Assembly (NCBI RefSeq): GCF_905475395.1 | Contig: NC_058339.1 | Span: forward strand, 8,936,001-9,000,000 | Direction: 5' to 3' | DNA from: Chrysoperla carnea | Taxonomy: Eukaryota; Arthropoda; Insecta; Neuroptera; Chrysopidae | DNA length: 64,000 nt | Shown here: positions 22,150 through 32,900 of the stretch, one piece after another | How positions within the stretch are numbered: position 1 is the stretch's first letter | Layout: each line of letters begins with the position of its first letter | Made by a program: the position numbers and the translations under genes | The notes under the pieces: model-generated | The model's input: the letters and a program-made list of their open reading frames with translations, nothing else | Databases searched by the model: none | Told to the model about the DNA's origin: nothing

Positions 22150-25100
22150 ATGAATGCAAATCGAGAAATTTTCGATGCGGGAATTTTTCAAAGAAAAACA
22201 ACCCCTGAGTATATAACTCCTCATAAATTAGCAGTAGTTTGCTTTATTGCTGAATATCTCAAAATACGCGATGAAGATTTAGAAGGTAGGATATTTACAA
22301 TGAAAAGAGTATGTTACTGTTGCTTAATATTTTCCATTTTCTTATTTTTAGCTCGACCAGGTTTGTTTACCGCTCGAACAAATTTACCATCGAAAGTAAT
22401 ACGTGATTTCGCATTACTTACCCTAAATTTAATAAATGGTCCAGATTTAACATTTGCTGAATTTCATTCGTTGCTAACAAGTGGAAAATACACTTTGGTA
22501 CCAGAACATGTCGAAAATTTCATGCAAAGAATGAAACAAATTACAGAAACAGGATTGAATTATTTCATGGATTTATATGAGTTTTGGCTAACAAAAGTTC
22601 TTAAAACTCGTGCACGTAAACAATTTGTAGTGTATAAAACAAGTGTTATTGGATACTATGTTCGACGTTTTTTTATGTCTGTTGAAAAATCAGAATTTTC
22701 TGAATTAATTCGAATTATTGAACATTTTAAAGTTTATTTTGAAAGTGATTATGAAAAATTAATCAGTAGTGATTCAAGTATGGAATTGACAAATTTGAAT
22801 ATAACGGAAGATGAACCAGTGACCACTAGTTTAAATGCTAAGCTTAGTAATTTAAATATTGATCTTGAGCATAATAAATGTTCTAGAAGACAAGCCGAAC
22901 TGTTTATTGCAACTCAAGCTACGTTGCTAAAAACAAACGAGGATGCAGCTTTACCACCGCCTGTTTTACAAGAAAAAATTCGAAGTTTATTAAAAAATAA
23001 TCCTGGATTTTCCGAGGCTGTAATTATTTATTTCATTTATTATTTTTCTCTTTTATTTTGGAAGTAATCGAAAAGTTTGTTTATGTCTATTTTTAATTTA
23101 ACTTTTTTTTCATAACTGTTTTTTGAAGGCAAACCTATTAGCCGTTTAACTCCCTAACGTAAAAATGCAAGTTACCGGTGGGTAACCCGGTAGGATATTG
23201 TTTAAACTCTTTTTTTTTTTAACAAATAAATAATATTCACCGAATCGCTTTGGAAAAATTTTTATCTTATTTTGATTCTAATATAAAATTAATTTTTCTA
23301 GCATTTCTTAAGTTACCTAAATTGCTTACGTGTAAAAGAATTTTGTGGCGCTTTAGATAGTTTGTATCATTCATTTGATCGAAATACATCAGTTGGTGAT
23401 TCAAAAAATGGAGGGTCTGATGAAAAAAATGATGGTTTTAGATATGCAGCATTAAATTTGGCTATTTTACATGTTCAGTTTGGACACAAGTATGGGCATT
23501 TTAAATTTTTATTAAACCATATATCAGACAAGCGATCGCCAAAGCGCTTTTTTTGTAATAAATTTATTTATTCATAGATTTTTTTTTTTAATTTTCATTA
23601 CAGAGAGGAAGCGTTAGTTGCTTTAAAAGAAGCTATTATGAAAGCACAAGAAGCAAATGATAATTTTTGTTTACAACATGCTCTAACATGGATGTATAAA
23701 TTAACAAATGATAATAAAGAATTATTGATTGAACGTTCAATATTAAAAAGTAACGAGTTAAATTTAAATTATAATACTTCATTAGGTATACAAGCATACA
23801 CACAATATATGGGCTTAAATGGGGGCAAACCCAAGTACATATTTGATGTAAGTATTTATTAAAGAAGGCTCTAAGACCTTTTGCTTAATCTCCATTTGTT
23901 CACCCTTCAAACCCGATCGTCTTTCGTATCACAGTTATTACTCTTGTTATATAGAGAAAATCTCATGCTTTTGATAAAGTAATGTGTGTGTTACCCTCAC
24001 ATTCATATAAATGTGTCTATCTAAACACAAACATTTCCTTTTTCTTACATTACCGATTAACATTTCTGATAACTTCGTATAATTCACTAACAGATGGCGA
24101 GACTATCGTTTGCCATATACCTTAAGTTTAAAAAATATGAACTTCGATTTAATTCTCTCGAAATTTCTGTATACCTTAGCTCCCTAATTTATAACAAAAA
24201 TTTTACATAATATGTTTTAGTTGTTAACAAAAAGTGATGTTATAAATTGTCAACATTCATTGATCGATCTACTATCGAATAGTTATTCACAAAAAGCAGC
24301 GTTATGGAAGCTTTATGGTAAACAAGAACTGTGTGTAATATGGAGTCAAATATTATTACATTTAAAATCTGATCATATAATACGTGGTTGTGTTAGTTAC
24401 AACGGAGAAGGCATTTGTCAAGCGATATGTAGTATATCAATGAATTTAACATTAAATGGTACGTAATATCATAGGGTATTCCAACATCCGCTGTTCCAAA
24501 AATAACCGAAATTTTTCAAAATACAAACAACCAGTGTACATTTTGAGATAATTCTTTTTTATTATTCAATATACTCTCCTTTCACTTCGATACACTTCTT
24601 TGAACGCTCATACAATTTGTTAAATGAGTCGGAAATGTCCTCTTTAGGAACCTTGTCTAGTTCGTCAGTCGTCGCCTTTTGAATGCGGTCAATTGAGTTT
24701 TATTTATTTGAGTAAAATTTATTTTCAGTTGATTATATTTTTCTTTCACTCTCTAGAATTTTATGTTTGTAAGAAAATTTTAGAACTCTTTTTCATTTTT
24801 CGGGGGCCCCAGGCAACTGCCTATTCTGCCTACTTGTTAATCCGGCCCTGATCCCTGATATAGGATATAAATTTGTATTTTAAATTTGTTTATACAAATA
24901 AGTTTAACAAACTTGAAAATAATTTTGAGAATCACTTTATTTAATAATGATTTTTTATCTCTTAGGTGAATATGAAAATGCATACATAGTTTTAAATCAC
25001 GCTCGTGATCGTTTTGTAAATGAACCAATATCACATATTTGGATGTATTGTGAACATTTTTCATGTTACAAACAAGCATATCATAATCAGCTATGGCAAG

Positions 25101-26051
25101 TGGCAGAAACATGTGCTCGCAAGATTGCAGCGTTCGATCAATGGGAAAGTTTATTATATTTAGTTGAAATTGATATCGCACGTGGTAATTATCAAGCGGC
25201 AACAGATCATTTAAATAATATATTAAATTGTGTTGATCATATTGATAATTTACATAAAATCGATTTAAAAATTAAAGCAATGATTTTATTAGCGGAAATT
25301 AAATGTTCACAATTTGTACAAGGGAATGTTTCAAGTGAATTATTAATGATTTTAAATGAAGCACTTGAATTAAGTGAAAAATATTATTTAAAGTATAGTA
25401 CAGCTCTTATACAATTACATATTGCACATGTACAATTATGGATGAAAATGCCAAATTTAGCGTTGGATTTTGTAAATCAAGCGTTAATTACAATATTGGC
25501 TAATGGTGGATTATATGATCGGGCACGTGCTTTATTGTTGTATGTGAAATGTTTTGTAGCTAATACTAATACATCATCTGGTAATGTTGACAAGAATAAT
25601 GAAATTAAAAATTGTGCATTGCTTTTAAATAGCGTTAAAGGACATTTTGAGAAAGTTCAAGCGTATTCACGCGTTAAGGATGTCTTATATTTACAAGTAA
25701 GTAAATATTTTGAGTTAAATTATACAAATATTGTTTATTGAAGCATCAGAGAAAAGTCTTTAGTCACCTGAAACCTGGAATGCTACTTCACAGTTTTTTT
25801 TTTATTTCCTAAGCTTGATCCAAGAAATAATAGTGCAGTATGTGCGGCCCAAAATACTTCAATTAAAAAAAATAACTATGGCCCTAGGCCTATATTTATC
25901 CTATTTACATTAAAATGTTTGGTTTTAGGCAAAACTATTTGATTATGTGAATTGTATCCAGGATAGAAATAAATGTGCTGCTGAATTTAAATTATTTAAT
26001 GAAAAATATTCAACAATTTCGGAGCAGACATCACTTCTGACAATGTTGTAA
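22150..26051 (+). CDS. APC5: Anaphase-promoting complex subunit 5, complete, seven exons
   Basis: APC5 (Drosophila ida) is a TPR-repeat platform subunit of the APC/C ubiquitin ligase that triggers anaphase and mitotic exit. Exons: 22150-22285, 22352-23019, 23302-23489, 23604-23847, 24221-24458, 24966-25696, 25929-26051 (2328 nt, 775 aa; human 755). Conserved stretches: ITPHKLAVVCFIAEY near the N-terminus, AHFLSYLNCLRVKEFCGALDSLYHSFDRN across the exon 2/3 join, GFRYAALNLAILHVQFGHKEEALVALKEAI (TPR) across exons 3/4, and NDNFCLQHALTWM. Phases close at every junction. Intron 1 is only 66 bases, a multiple of three and free of stops. Intron 5 contains mariner and hAT debris. A poly(A) signal AATAAA follows the stop at 26070-26075. 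Divergent from NPRL2. Confidence 0.94.
24470..24860 (-). mobile_element. Mariner and hAT debris in APC5 intron 5
   Basis: On the minus strand the segment at about 24570-24690 reads like the C-terminal end of an insect mariner-type transposase (DRIQKATTDELDKVPKED, then NKLYERSKKCIEVKGEYIE). It is followed on the plus strand by CGGGGGCCCCAGGCAACTG and TTGTTAATCCGGCCCTGA (about 24800-24850), a hAT-like terminus. Both are short fragments. Confidence 0.5.
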
Positions 26052-26339
26052 AAATCAGAAAATTTCATTAATAAAAAGTGTAAAATGCAAACAATCTTTT
26101 TATGAATTGACCTATTAATTTTTCCTTGTCCAACTTATTTCTGTTAGTTCCGAAACAATAACGAATTGTAATTGAAATGAAGAAGGTTCATTGCCTAGCA
26201 TGAATAATCTAAGTAAAAATATCCCTTAAAATGTAGATTTATTTATCGAAGGTTAAGTGGGAATATGTTATAAAGCTCATTTATAAACCCTAAATGAGCT
26301 ATGGAAGACGATTTTTGGAAAGTATTTACCTCAATTTAA

Positions 26340-26583
26340 AAGCACGAGAAGTGTAAAGGGTTATGTGGAAAATTGTCTAAGTCGTTCCAAGACGAATATA
26401 GATCTGAGTTTTCATAATTTGCCTCAAGCAGGCAAATATTACACGAAAATTGAAAATTATTTTGGTAAGTTTGAGAAAATTGCTGTCTTAAAATTATGGC
26501 AGAAAACAATTAAAAAATATCTTACAAGTCCAAAAGTATGCTCACTTCATTTAAAAAAAAAAAGATTATGTCTTATCAACTAA
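26340..26583 (+). pseudogene. THAP-domain relic
   Basis: The reading frame here (ORF from 26365) shows VENCLSRSKTN..LSFHNLPQ, then LKLWQKTIKKYLTSPKVCSLHL. The spacing SFHxxP...W...VCSxHL matches the C2CH THAP zinc finger (final C-x2-H intact), but one zinc ligand near the start seems to be missing and the protein ends soon after. THAP domains occur in P-element transposases and host proteins; only this piece is present, with no exon partner seen. Confidence 0.45.
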
Positions 26584-27083
26584 TATGTTTAAATCTAAAA
26601 AGATTACTGTGTTTTGCCATCAAGAATATTTGAAGAGATATTTATTTATGTATATCGATTTGATGAGGCTTTTCTTTTAAATTAGTTGTTTGTAAACAGT
26701 ATGACGTTAAACTGACCACAACTTCATCACTTTCGACTTGATTTTTTCCACATTTAATCACATGACCTGCTTTCTAAAGTCTTTCACCTTCAATAAAATT
26801 ACGATTATTCGGTTTTGTTTACCCCCCAAAAACAAATTTCATTAATATTAATCATTCTCTTCTTGAAAAATTGCACAAAGGATATGTATTGCTATGTTAT
26901 TTTTAAAATTTATCACTTTTTGTCAGCCATGTTTTTTTAGCCCCGCCCATATGTCAGATCCCAATTGTCTAACTTAGTTTGGTCAGGGTTGGCCTGAACG
27001 TACCCATTTTATTTGAAGTCCAACAAGTTTGACATTACTTCATGCCTACACGGAGTATAATTATGTATAAAAGTTAATAATTA

Positions 27084-29366
27084 TTGTTATTAAAATACAA
27101 AATAAAAATGTCTAATTATCCACTCAATCAATTAATTACAACTGGAGAAATTAAAATTGAAAAACTACAAACAGAATTAGAAATTCAAGATGGAATATTA
27201 TTTGAAAGAAATGCAGATCGAACAATTCAAGTTAACAACTCAGTTTTTATAAAAGAAGAAAACATTAAAATCGAACAAGTACACACAGAATTATTAATAA
27301 AAGAAGAAGATATCGAAGAAGCCGAAGAACATTTTACGTGTGATGTTTGTAATAAAATTTTTACCAAACATTGTTTTTTATATTTACACAAACGAATTCA
27401 TAATGCGGACAAACCTTATACATGCGATGTTTGTGGCAAGAAATTTATTGATAAAAGCCAATTAACTCGGCATAAACGAATTCATACAGGTGACAAACCT
27501 TTTGTTTGCGATGTTTGTGATAAAAGATTCGCCGCAAAAGTAAATTTAGTTGTACATAAACGAATTCATACAGGAAAAAAACCTTTTGCATGCGATTTAT
27601 GCGATAAGGAATTTATTATACGTCAATATTTAGTTTCTCATCGACGAATTCATACGGGGGAGAAACCTTTTGTTTGTGATTTTTGTGATAAAGCATTTAA
27701 TCAGAAGACAAGTTTAGTGAGTCATAAACGTGTTCATACGGGTGAAAAACTGTTTGCTTGTGAAGTTTGTGATGAAAAATTTATTCATAAAACAAGTTTA
27801 ATGAGACATAAACAAATTCATTCGGGAGAAAAACCAACATGTAGTGTTTGTGATAAAAAATTTACGGACAAATCAAGTTTAATTAGACATGAACGAATCC
27901 ATACGGGAGAAAAACCATTTGTGTGTGATTTATGTGATGAAAAATTCAATCAGAAAACAAGTTTAGTCTCACATAAACGAAAACACCACATTGGAGAAAA
28001 TCAAAAAATAATTACAATGGAAGAATTACAAACAGAATCAAAAATTAAAGCAATTGAAGGTAAAGAATCAAAATACAAAAATATAATATTTGAGACAAAT
28101 GCATCCAGAAATCAAACAATTCTGGTAGAAAACATTAAAATCGAACAAGAATTAATTCACACCGAATTAATAATAAAAAATGAAGAAACCGAAGATCACG
28201 GATTTGCCTGTGATGTGTGTAATAAAAGCTTTAACAAGCATTACTTTTTAGTAAAACATAAACGACTTCATACGGGTGAGAAACCCTTTACATGTGCAGT
28301 TTGTGATAAGAAATTTATTGATCGAAGCCAATTAGCAAGGCATGAACGAATTCATACCGGGGTGAAACCTTTTGTGTGTGATATTTGTGATAAGAAATTT
28401 ACACAACGTGCAAATTTGGACACACATAAACGGATTCATACGGAAGATAAATCTTTTACTTGCGATATTTGTAACAAAACATTCGGTGAAAAAGCAAATT
28501 TAGTTGGGCATAAACGAATTCATGCAGGGAAAAAACCGTTTGTTTGTGATGTTTGTGATAAGGAATTTACGAAGCAACAAAATTTAGATAGTCATAAACG
28601 AATTCATAACGGGGATAAACCTTTTACGTGTGTTGTTTGTGGTAAAAAATTCACACAAAAATCTAGTTTAGTCGCTCATAAACGCATTCATGCAGGAGAA
28701 AAACCTCTGGCATGTGATCTTTGTGATGAAAAATTTATTCACAAAATAAGTTTAGTAAGACATAAACAAATTCATTCGGGAGCAAAGCTAACATGTCCTG
28801 TTTGTGATAAAAAATTCACCGATAAGTCAAGTTTAATTAATCATGAACGAATTCACACTGGAGAAAAACCGTTTGCGTGTAATTTCTGTGATGAGAAATT
28901 CACTCATAAAACAAGTTTAGCTGGTCATGAACGAGTTCACACTGGAGAAAAACCTTTTGTGTGCGATGTTTGTGATGAAAAATTCACGCACAGATCAAGT
29001 TTACTTCTACATAAACAAAGTCATTCGGGAGTAAAACCTTTTGCTTGTGATATGTGTGATAAACGATTCACGGACAAAACAAATTTAGTTGCGCATAAAC
29101 GAATTCATACAGGAGAAAAACCTTTTGCGTGTGATTTTTGTGATAAGGAATTTATTTCACGTAAATATTTAGTTCTTCATCGACGAATTCATACGGGGGA
29201 AAAACCGTTTGTTTGTGATTTTTGTAAAAAAGCATTTAATCAGAAAACAAGTTTAGTTATTCATAAAAGAATTCATACGGGAGAAAAACCTTTTGCTTGT
29301 GATGTTTGTGATCAAAAATTCTCTCAGAAAATAAGTTTAGTTAGACATAAACAAACTCACGTATGA
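27084..29366 (+). CDS. C2H2 zinc-finger protein with 22 fingers, single exon
   Basis: A probable nuclear DNA-binding transcription regulator of unknown target. It is an uninterrupted 760-codon ORF; the ATG at 27108 (MSNYPLNQL) may be the real start, eight residues in. The N-terminal region is acidic (two IKIEQ..HTEL motifs, no ZAD or KRAB domain seen). Eight C2H2 fingers of the C-x2-C-x12-H-x3-H type follow, with TGEKPF linkers. A 65-residue acidic spacer repeats the N-terminal motif (ENIKIEQELIHTELIIKNEE), then fourteen more fingers reach the C-terminus. The two halves look like a tandem module duplication fused in one ORF. One linker is altered (HHIGENQK after finger 8), and a few are diverged (NADKPY, EDKSF, GAKLT). 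Intron-free, unlike its neighbours. Confidence 0.9.
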   Translation: MLLKYKIKMSNYPLNQLITTGEIKIEKLQTELEIQDGILFERNADRTIQVNNSVFIKEENIKIEQVHTELLIKEEDIEEAEEHFTCDVCNKIFTKHCFLYLHKRIHNADKPYTCDVCGKKFIDKSQLTRHKRIHTGDKPFVCDVCDKRFAAKVNLVVHKRIHTGKKPFACDLCDKEFIIRQYLVSHRRIHTGEKPFVCDFCDKAFNQKTSLVSHKRVHTGEKLFACEVCDEKFIHKTSLMRHKQIHSGEKPTCSVCDKKFTDKSSLIRHERIHTGEKPFVCDLCDEKFNQKTSLVSHKRKHHIGENQKIITMEELQTESKIKAIEGKESKYKNIIFETNASRNQTILVENIKIEQELIHTELIIKNEETEDHGFACDVCNKSFNKHYFLVKHKRLHTGEKPFTCAVCDKKFIDRSQLARHERIHTGVKPFVCDICDKKFTQRANLDTHKRIHTEDKSFTCDICNKTFGEKANLVGHKRIHAGKKPFVCDVCDKEFTKQQNLDSHKRIHNGDKPFTCVVCGKKFTQKSSLVAHKRIHAGEKPLACDLCDEKFIHKISLVRHKQIHSGAKLTCPVCDKKFTDKSSLINHERIHTGEKPFACNFCDEKFTHKTSLAGHERVHTGEKPFVCDVCDEKFTHRSSLLLHKQSHSGVKPFACDMCDKRFTDKTNLVAHKRIHTGEKPFACDFCDKEFISRKYLVLHRRIHTGEKPFVCDFCKKAFNQKTSLVIHKRIHTGEKPFACDVCDQKFSQKISLVRHKQTHV

Positions 29367-29379
29367 AGAATCGGCAACT

Positions 29380-29935
29380 CAGCCGATCCCAGCTGAGTGC
29401 ATACAGTAATCGTAGACATTGGGAAGGCCCCGAACCATTTTCGTCGTGTTCAAGAGTTGTTGGGTCGTTATTTTTAAAATCGTATCGATTTTCCAGTATC
29501 GCTGGAAAATAAATGTTTGGGCTGGGATCATCGATGATTTAGTTGTTAGTATGTACACATTAAATGCTCACTTTACCGCGAATGTAAGGAAGCATCTTGT
29601 TGAAACTATCCCGAGCAGGTGGATTGGTTGGATGGGTCCGATAGCGTGGCCAGCACGTTTTCCAAACTTAAATTGATTGGATTATTTTCTGTGGGACTAC
29701 GTGAAAAGAGATAATGTACAAAAGATCAACTATCGACGCAGAAGACTGCAGGCAGCGGATAGTACAAGCTTCTGAAGAGGTTCGGTTCGTAAATAATATT
29801 TTACGAAGAGCAACGTGGATTATTGAAGACCAATGGAGGCATGAATTATGGAGCGTTTATTTATCACTTTTTCCGGTGAGAGTCCATCTAATTTTCAATA
29901 TTCTAAATAAATACTTATCGTTTCCATTTTAATTT
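29380..29935 (+). mobile_element. Broken mariner-type transposase fragment
   Basis: Pieces of the insect mariner DDE C-terminal half are spread over more than one frame: VNVWAGIIDDLVVSMYTLNAHF, then IPSRWIGWMGPIAWPARFPNLN, LDYFLWDYVKRDNVQK, and DCRQRIVQASEEV..LRRAT. The order matches the family (WAGI..., GRWIGR.GPI.WPARSPDL, FLWGY.K). It is interrupted by at least one in-frame stop (after PNLN) and a frame change, and the N-terminal DNA-binding half is absent. It begins right after the zinc-finger gene stop. Confidence 0.75.
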
Positions 29936-32900
29936 CAGTATTTGAAGAACTCCAACGATTACCAAAACACAACGAGTTTTATCGATGGTGAGGATTTTCT
30001 TTTAGGAGTTTTATACTCATTTGAAGAAAGTTTGAATGTTGGTTAATAGCTAATTTGATATGTCTTGATCTGTAGTTTATTATTAATGAATTATTGACAC
30101 GAATTGAAAAACTTTTGTTGCATTTATTCGTTAATTAAAATTTTTAACACATATTCTTTGAATTTCATTTTTCAAGTCCTTCTCTTTCATTTAATTTACT
30201 TTTATTTTATTTTTATATTTGGCATTACTTAATTTTGACTTGAAAGTGTTTTACTGCCAACTAGCAATAATTATTCGTACTAATTAAAACATGAGGTTTT
30301 CACCAGTTCCAATTTAGATTGTCAGATGGCAATACTGTTACTTACCATTTTTAATGTCCAATCAAAATATTCAAATTCGAATCAGATAAATCTCCCCCAA
30401 CTGGCGATAATAATTCGTACTAATTAAAACAGGAAGTAGGCTCGTTTCCATTAGTTCCAATTTAGACTACCAGGCTACTTACCAATACTAATTGAGTTGT
30501 TGAATAAAAAAATTTCTAAAACGGAAATTCAAATTTTTATACGGGCGCGGCGTGACATCAAAGTACGGGCCTGTCAAATTTCTTAACATACTGTATGATT
30601 ATTAATTACTTACATTTTATATGGTATTTCATTAAATTATTCTATTCTACAGCTTTTTATTAGAAAACTTAATAATAACGAGTGTAAATTCTATGTTGTA
30701 AATTCATTTCTTTAAAGTGTAAATTATACATTGAACTGTCACCAATTGACAGATCACGTACTTATACGTCATCAAGAAAGAGCGCCAAAAAACTGCGTTT
30801 AAATATCTCAAAATTTTAATGTATTTTAAATATTATTTTTACACTTAAATACAGCATTTTTAAGCAGTATTTATATTTTTTACTTTGTTATAACGGTGTA
30901 AACAATGAATTAAAAATATAAAAAAAATACATGAATATTACCTATTGGTGAGGGGTAATAAAAAATGAAGCATAAAGATTATATGATTTGAATTTTTTTA
31001 TTGTATATTATTGTTTTAAAGAAGTCTCACTAAGACTACAATATTTTGTACTAAATAACTAAATTTAATAGCTATATAAAAAATACATTATTCTACAAAT
31101 TCATATTACCAATCATTCACAAAATCAAATACAACACAACTGACAGACATTTTTTCTTTGTGTTTTGTCTAATTTTAATTGATAAAATGTTTTTTTTTTG
31201 TTACTCTGAATTCTTTGGTTAAAACTTAACATCATCATTTAATTTTCAAGCACAGAGAAAAAATTTCCTACGGTTATGGTTTTTTTTTTTACATTTTTTT
31301 TGTATAAGTATTATTACAAGTCATTAATATTATTTATTCAAGACATTTTTATAAATATATTCTGATAATTTATTAAGTCTATTTTAAATTAAAAATATTA
31401 TTATAGTCCTTTTTGTAAAGGGTTGCCACTGCAACATCCGCAGTTCAAACTCACATTCGCAATTATCCTTACGCTGAGGACACGGAGTTTGTCCTCGACA
31501 AACGGACACAATATGACATATAAACTATCGTTGTCTATTTCCAAAAACGCTTTTTTTTGAACTGATAAACATTACTCAATCAGTTAAAGTCAGAGAGTCA
31601 AGAGTAAAAATTGAGGTGTGTCTCGAAGTATGTTTAGTATAACTTTTCTTATGTGCTAAGCAAATCTTTTTGATAAATTATATAAATTGCTAGCTGCCAG
31701 CTAGCAAAAACCGTAAAGATAGTATACCATTGGAGAAAACCATTGGAAACATTAAGGAAATTCAAAAAATTTGCTACCCTTTTTTAGGTAAGCAGACGGT
31801 TTGCTGACACTGAAGAAAAGGGATAAAAATGGGAGCGGTACAACTTATGCACAAACTGTTTTTGAAAATTTCCTACGAAAACGAAAGGTTAAAAGAAAAA
31901 AGTAATCCAAAATTTGTGGAACAGTCATTACAATTTCATAGCGGATTATGCAGCATGCAAAACTCTTTGAAAAATTCCTTACAAACAACAAACACCCTGC
32001 CTGAATATTTTATCGAAAGTAAAAATGTCAAAATAATAATTTATTTCCAAGTGAAAGCTAAACAGCTTCGATGAACAACTCAAATTGATTTTACGATATT
32101 TAAACGCAACGTCTACCAATTCGTCGCGCTATAAAACTTAGGAATAACTTTAATTAAAATAAAATGATTGTTCGTATAAACGGTTCGCGTAGGATTTTAT
32201 TTACTGCTTTACTTACTTTAATTTGCAGAAATTCAAATTTGATTCAATTTAAAACAGACTTATTTTATAAATTTTTGTGATTATATATCTATATAATTTC
32301 TTTTTTTAAATATATATTATGTACAAACTTTCTACCTGATAAATATTATTGTACAGTTTGATGCAAATACTGTATTTGAATTTTTAAAGAAATTGAATTT
32401 CCACGGCTTTTTGAACTGTCGGTTGTGAGGCTAGCTGATAAATGAGAATAAAAGGACACGTAATCAAGTTAAACAGTATACTGGATCGGATTTCTAAACA
32501 CAACTGTTATAAAATTTTGCTTTACAAACCAAAGGATATACGAAAAATAAAATAGATGTGATGATTTTTAAGCTTTGATGTATTTTGGCGAAACTTGGGC
32601 TGAAGATAATTCCGTGGAAATTCGATTTCATTTAAATAATTTTAGTTAATGATAGTCTGAAAAAAAGAAATATTTCCAACGTGTAAATGTTTAGTTCAAG
32701 AGACGACCGCATGAAAATCTTTTGCATCGAAAAGTTGTAATAAACAATGCTCCAAAACTTCTTTATTATCTTTATCTCCGAAATAAATAGTCTGACCTTT
32801 GTTTATACTATTAATTAAAAATTTTTGTGTTTCTAAAACAAATGTAATTAAAATTTTGGTTCAAAATGTACCCCCTCTGCCTCACAGCAAATTATTGGAA

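Noticed and set aside
22286-22351. APC5 start ORF read without a first intron
   Set aside because: Family alignment joins DLE directly to ARPGLF, and clean GT..AG ends bound the 66 bases; retention is reported only as a possibility.
24837-25202. 121-codon minus-strand ORF
   Set aside because: Antisense shadow of APC5 exon 6 and its intron edge.
31829-32074. 81-codon ORF in the noncoding stretch
   Set aside because: No family match I can recognise and no supporting context.
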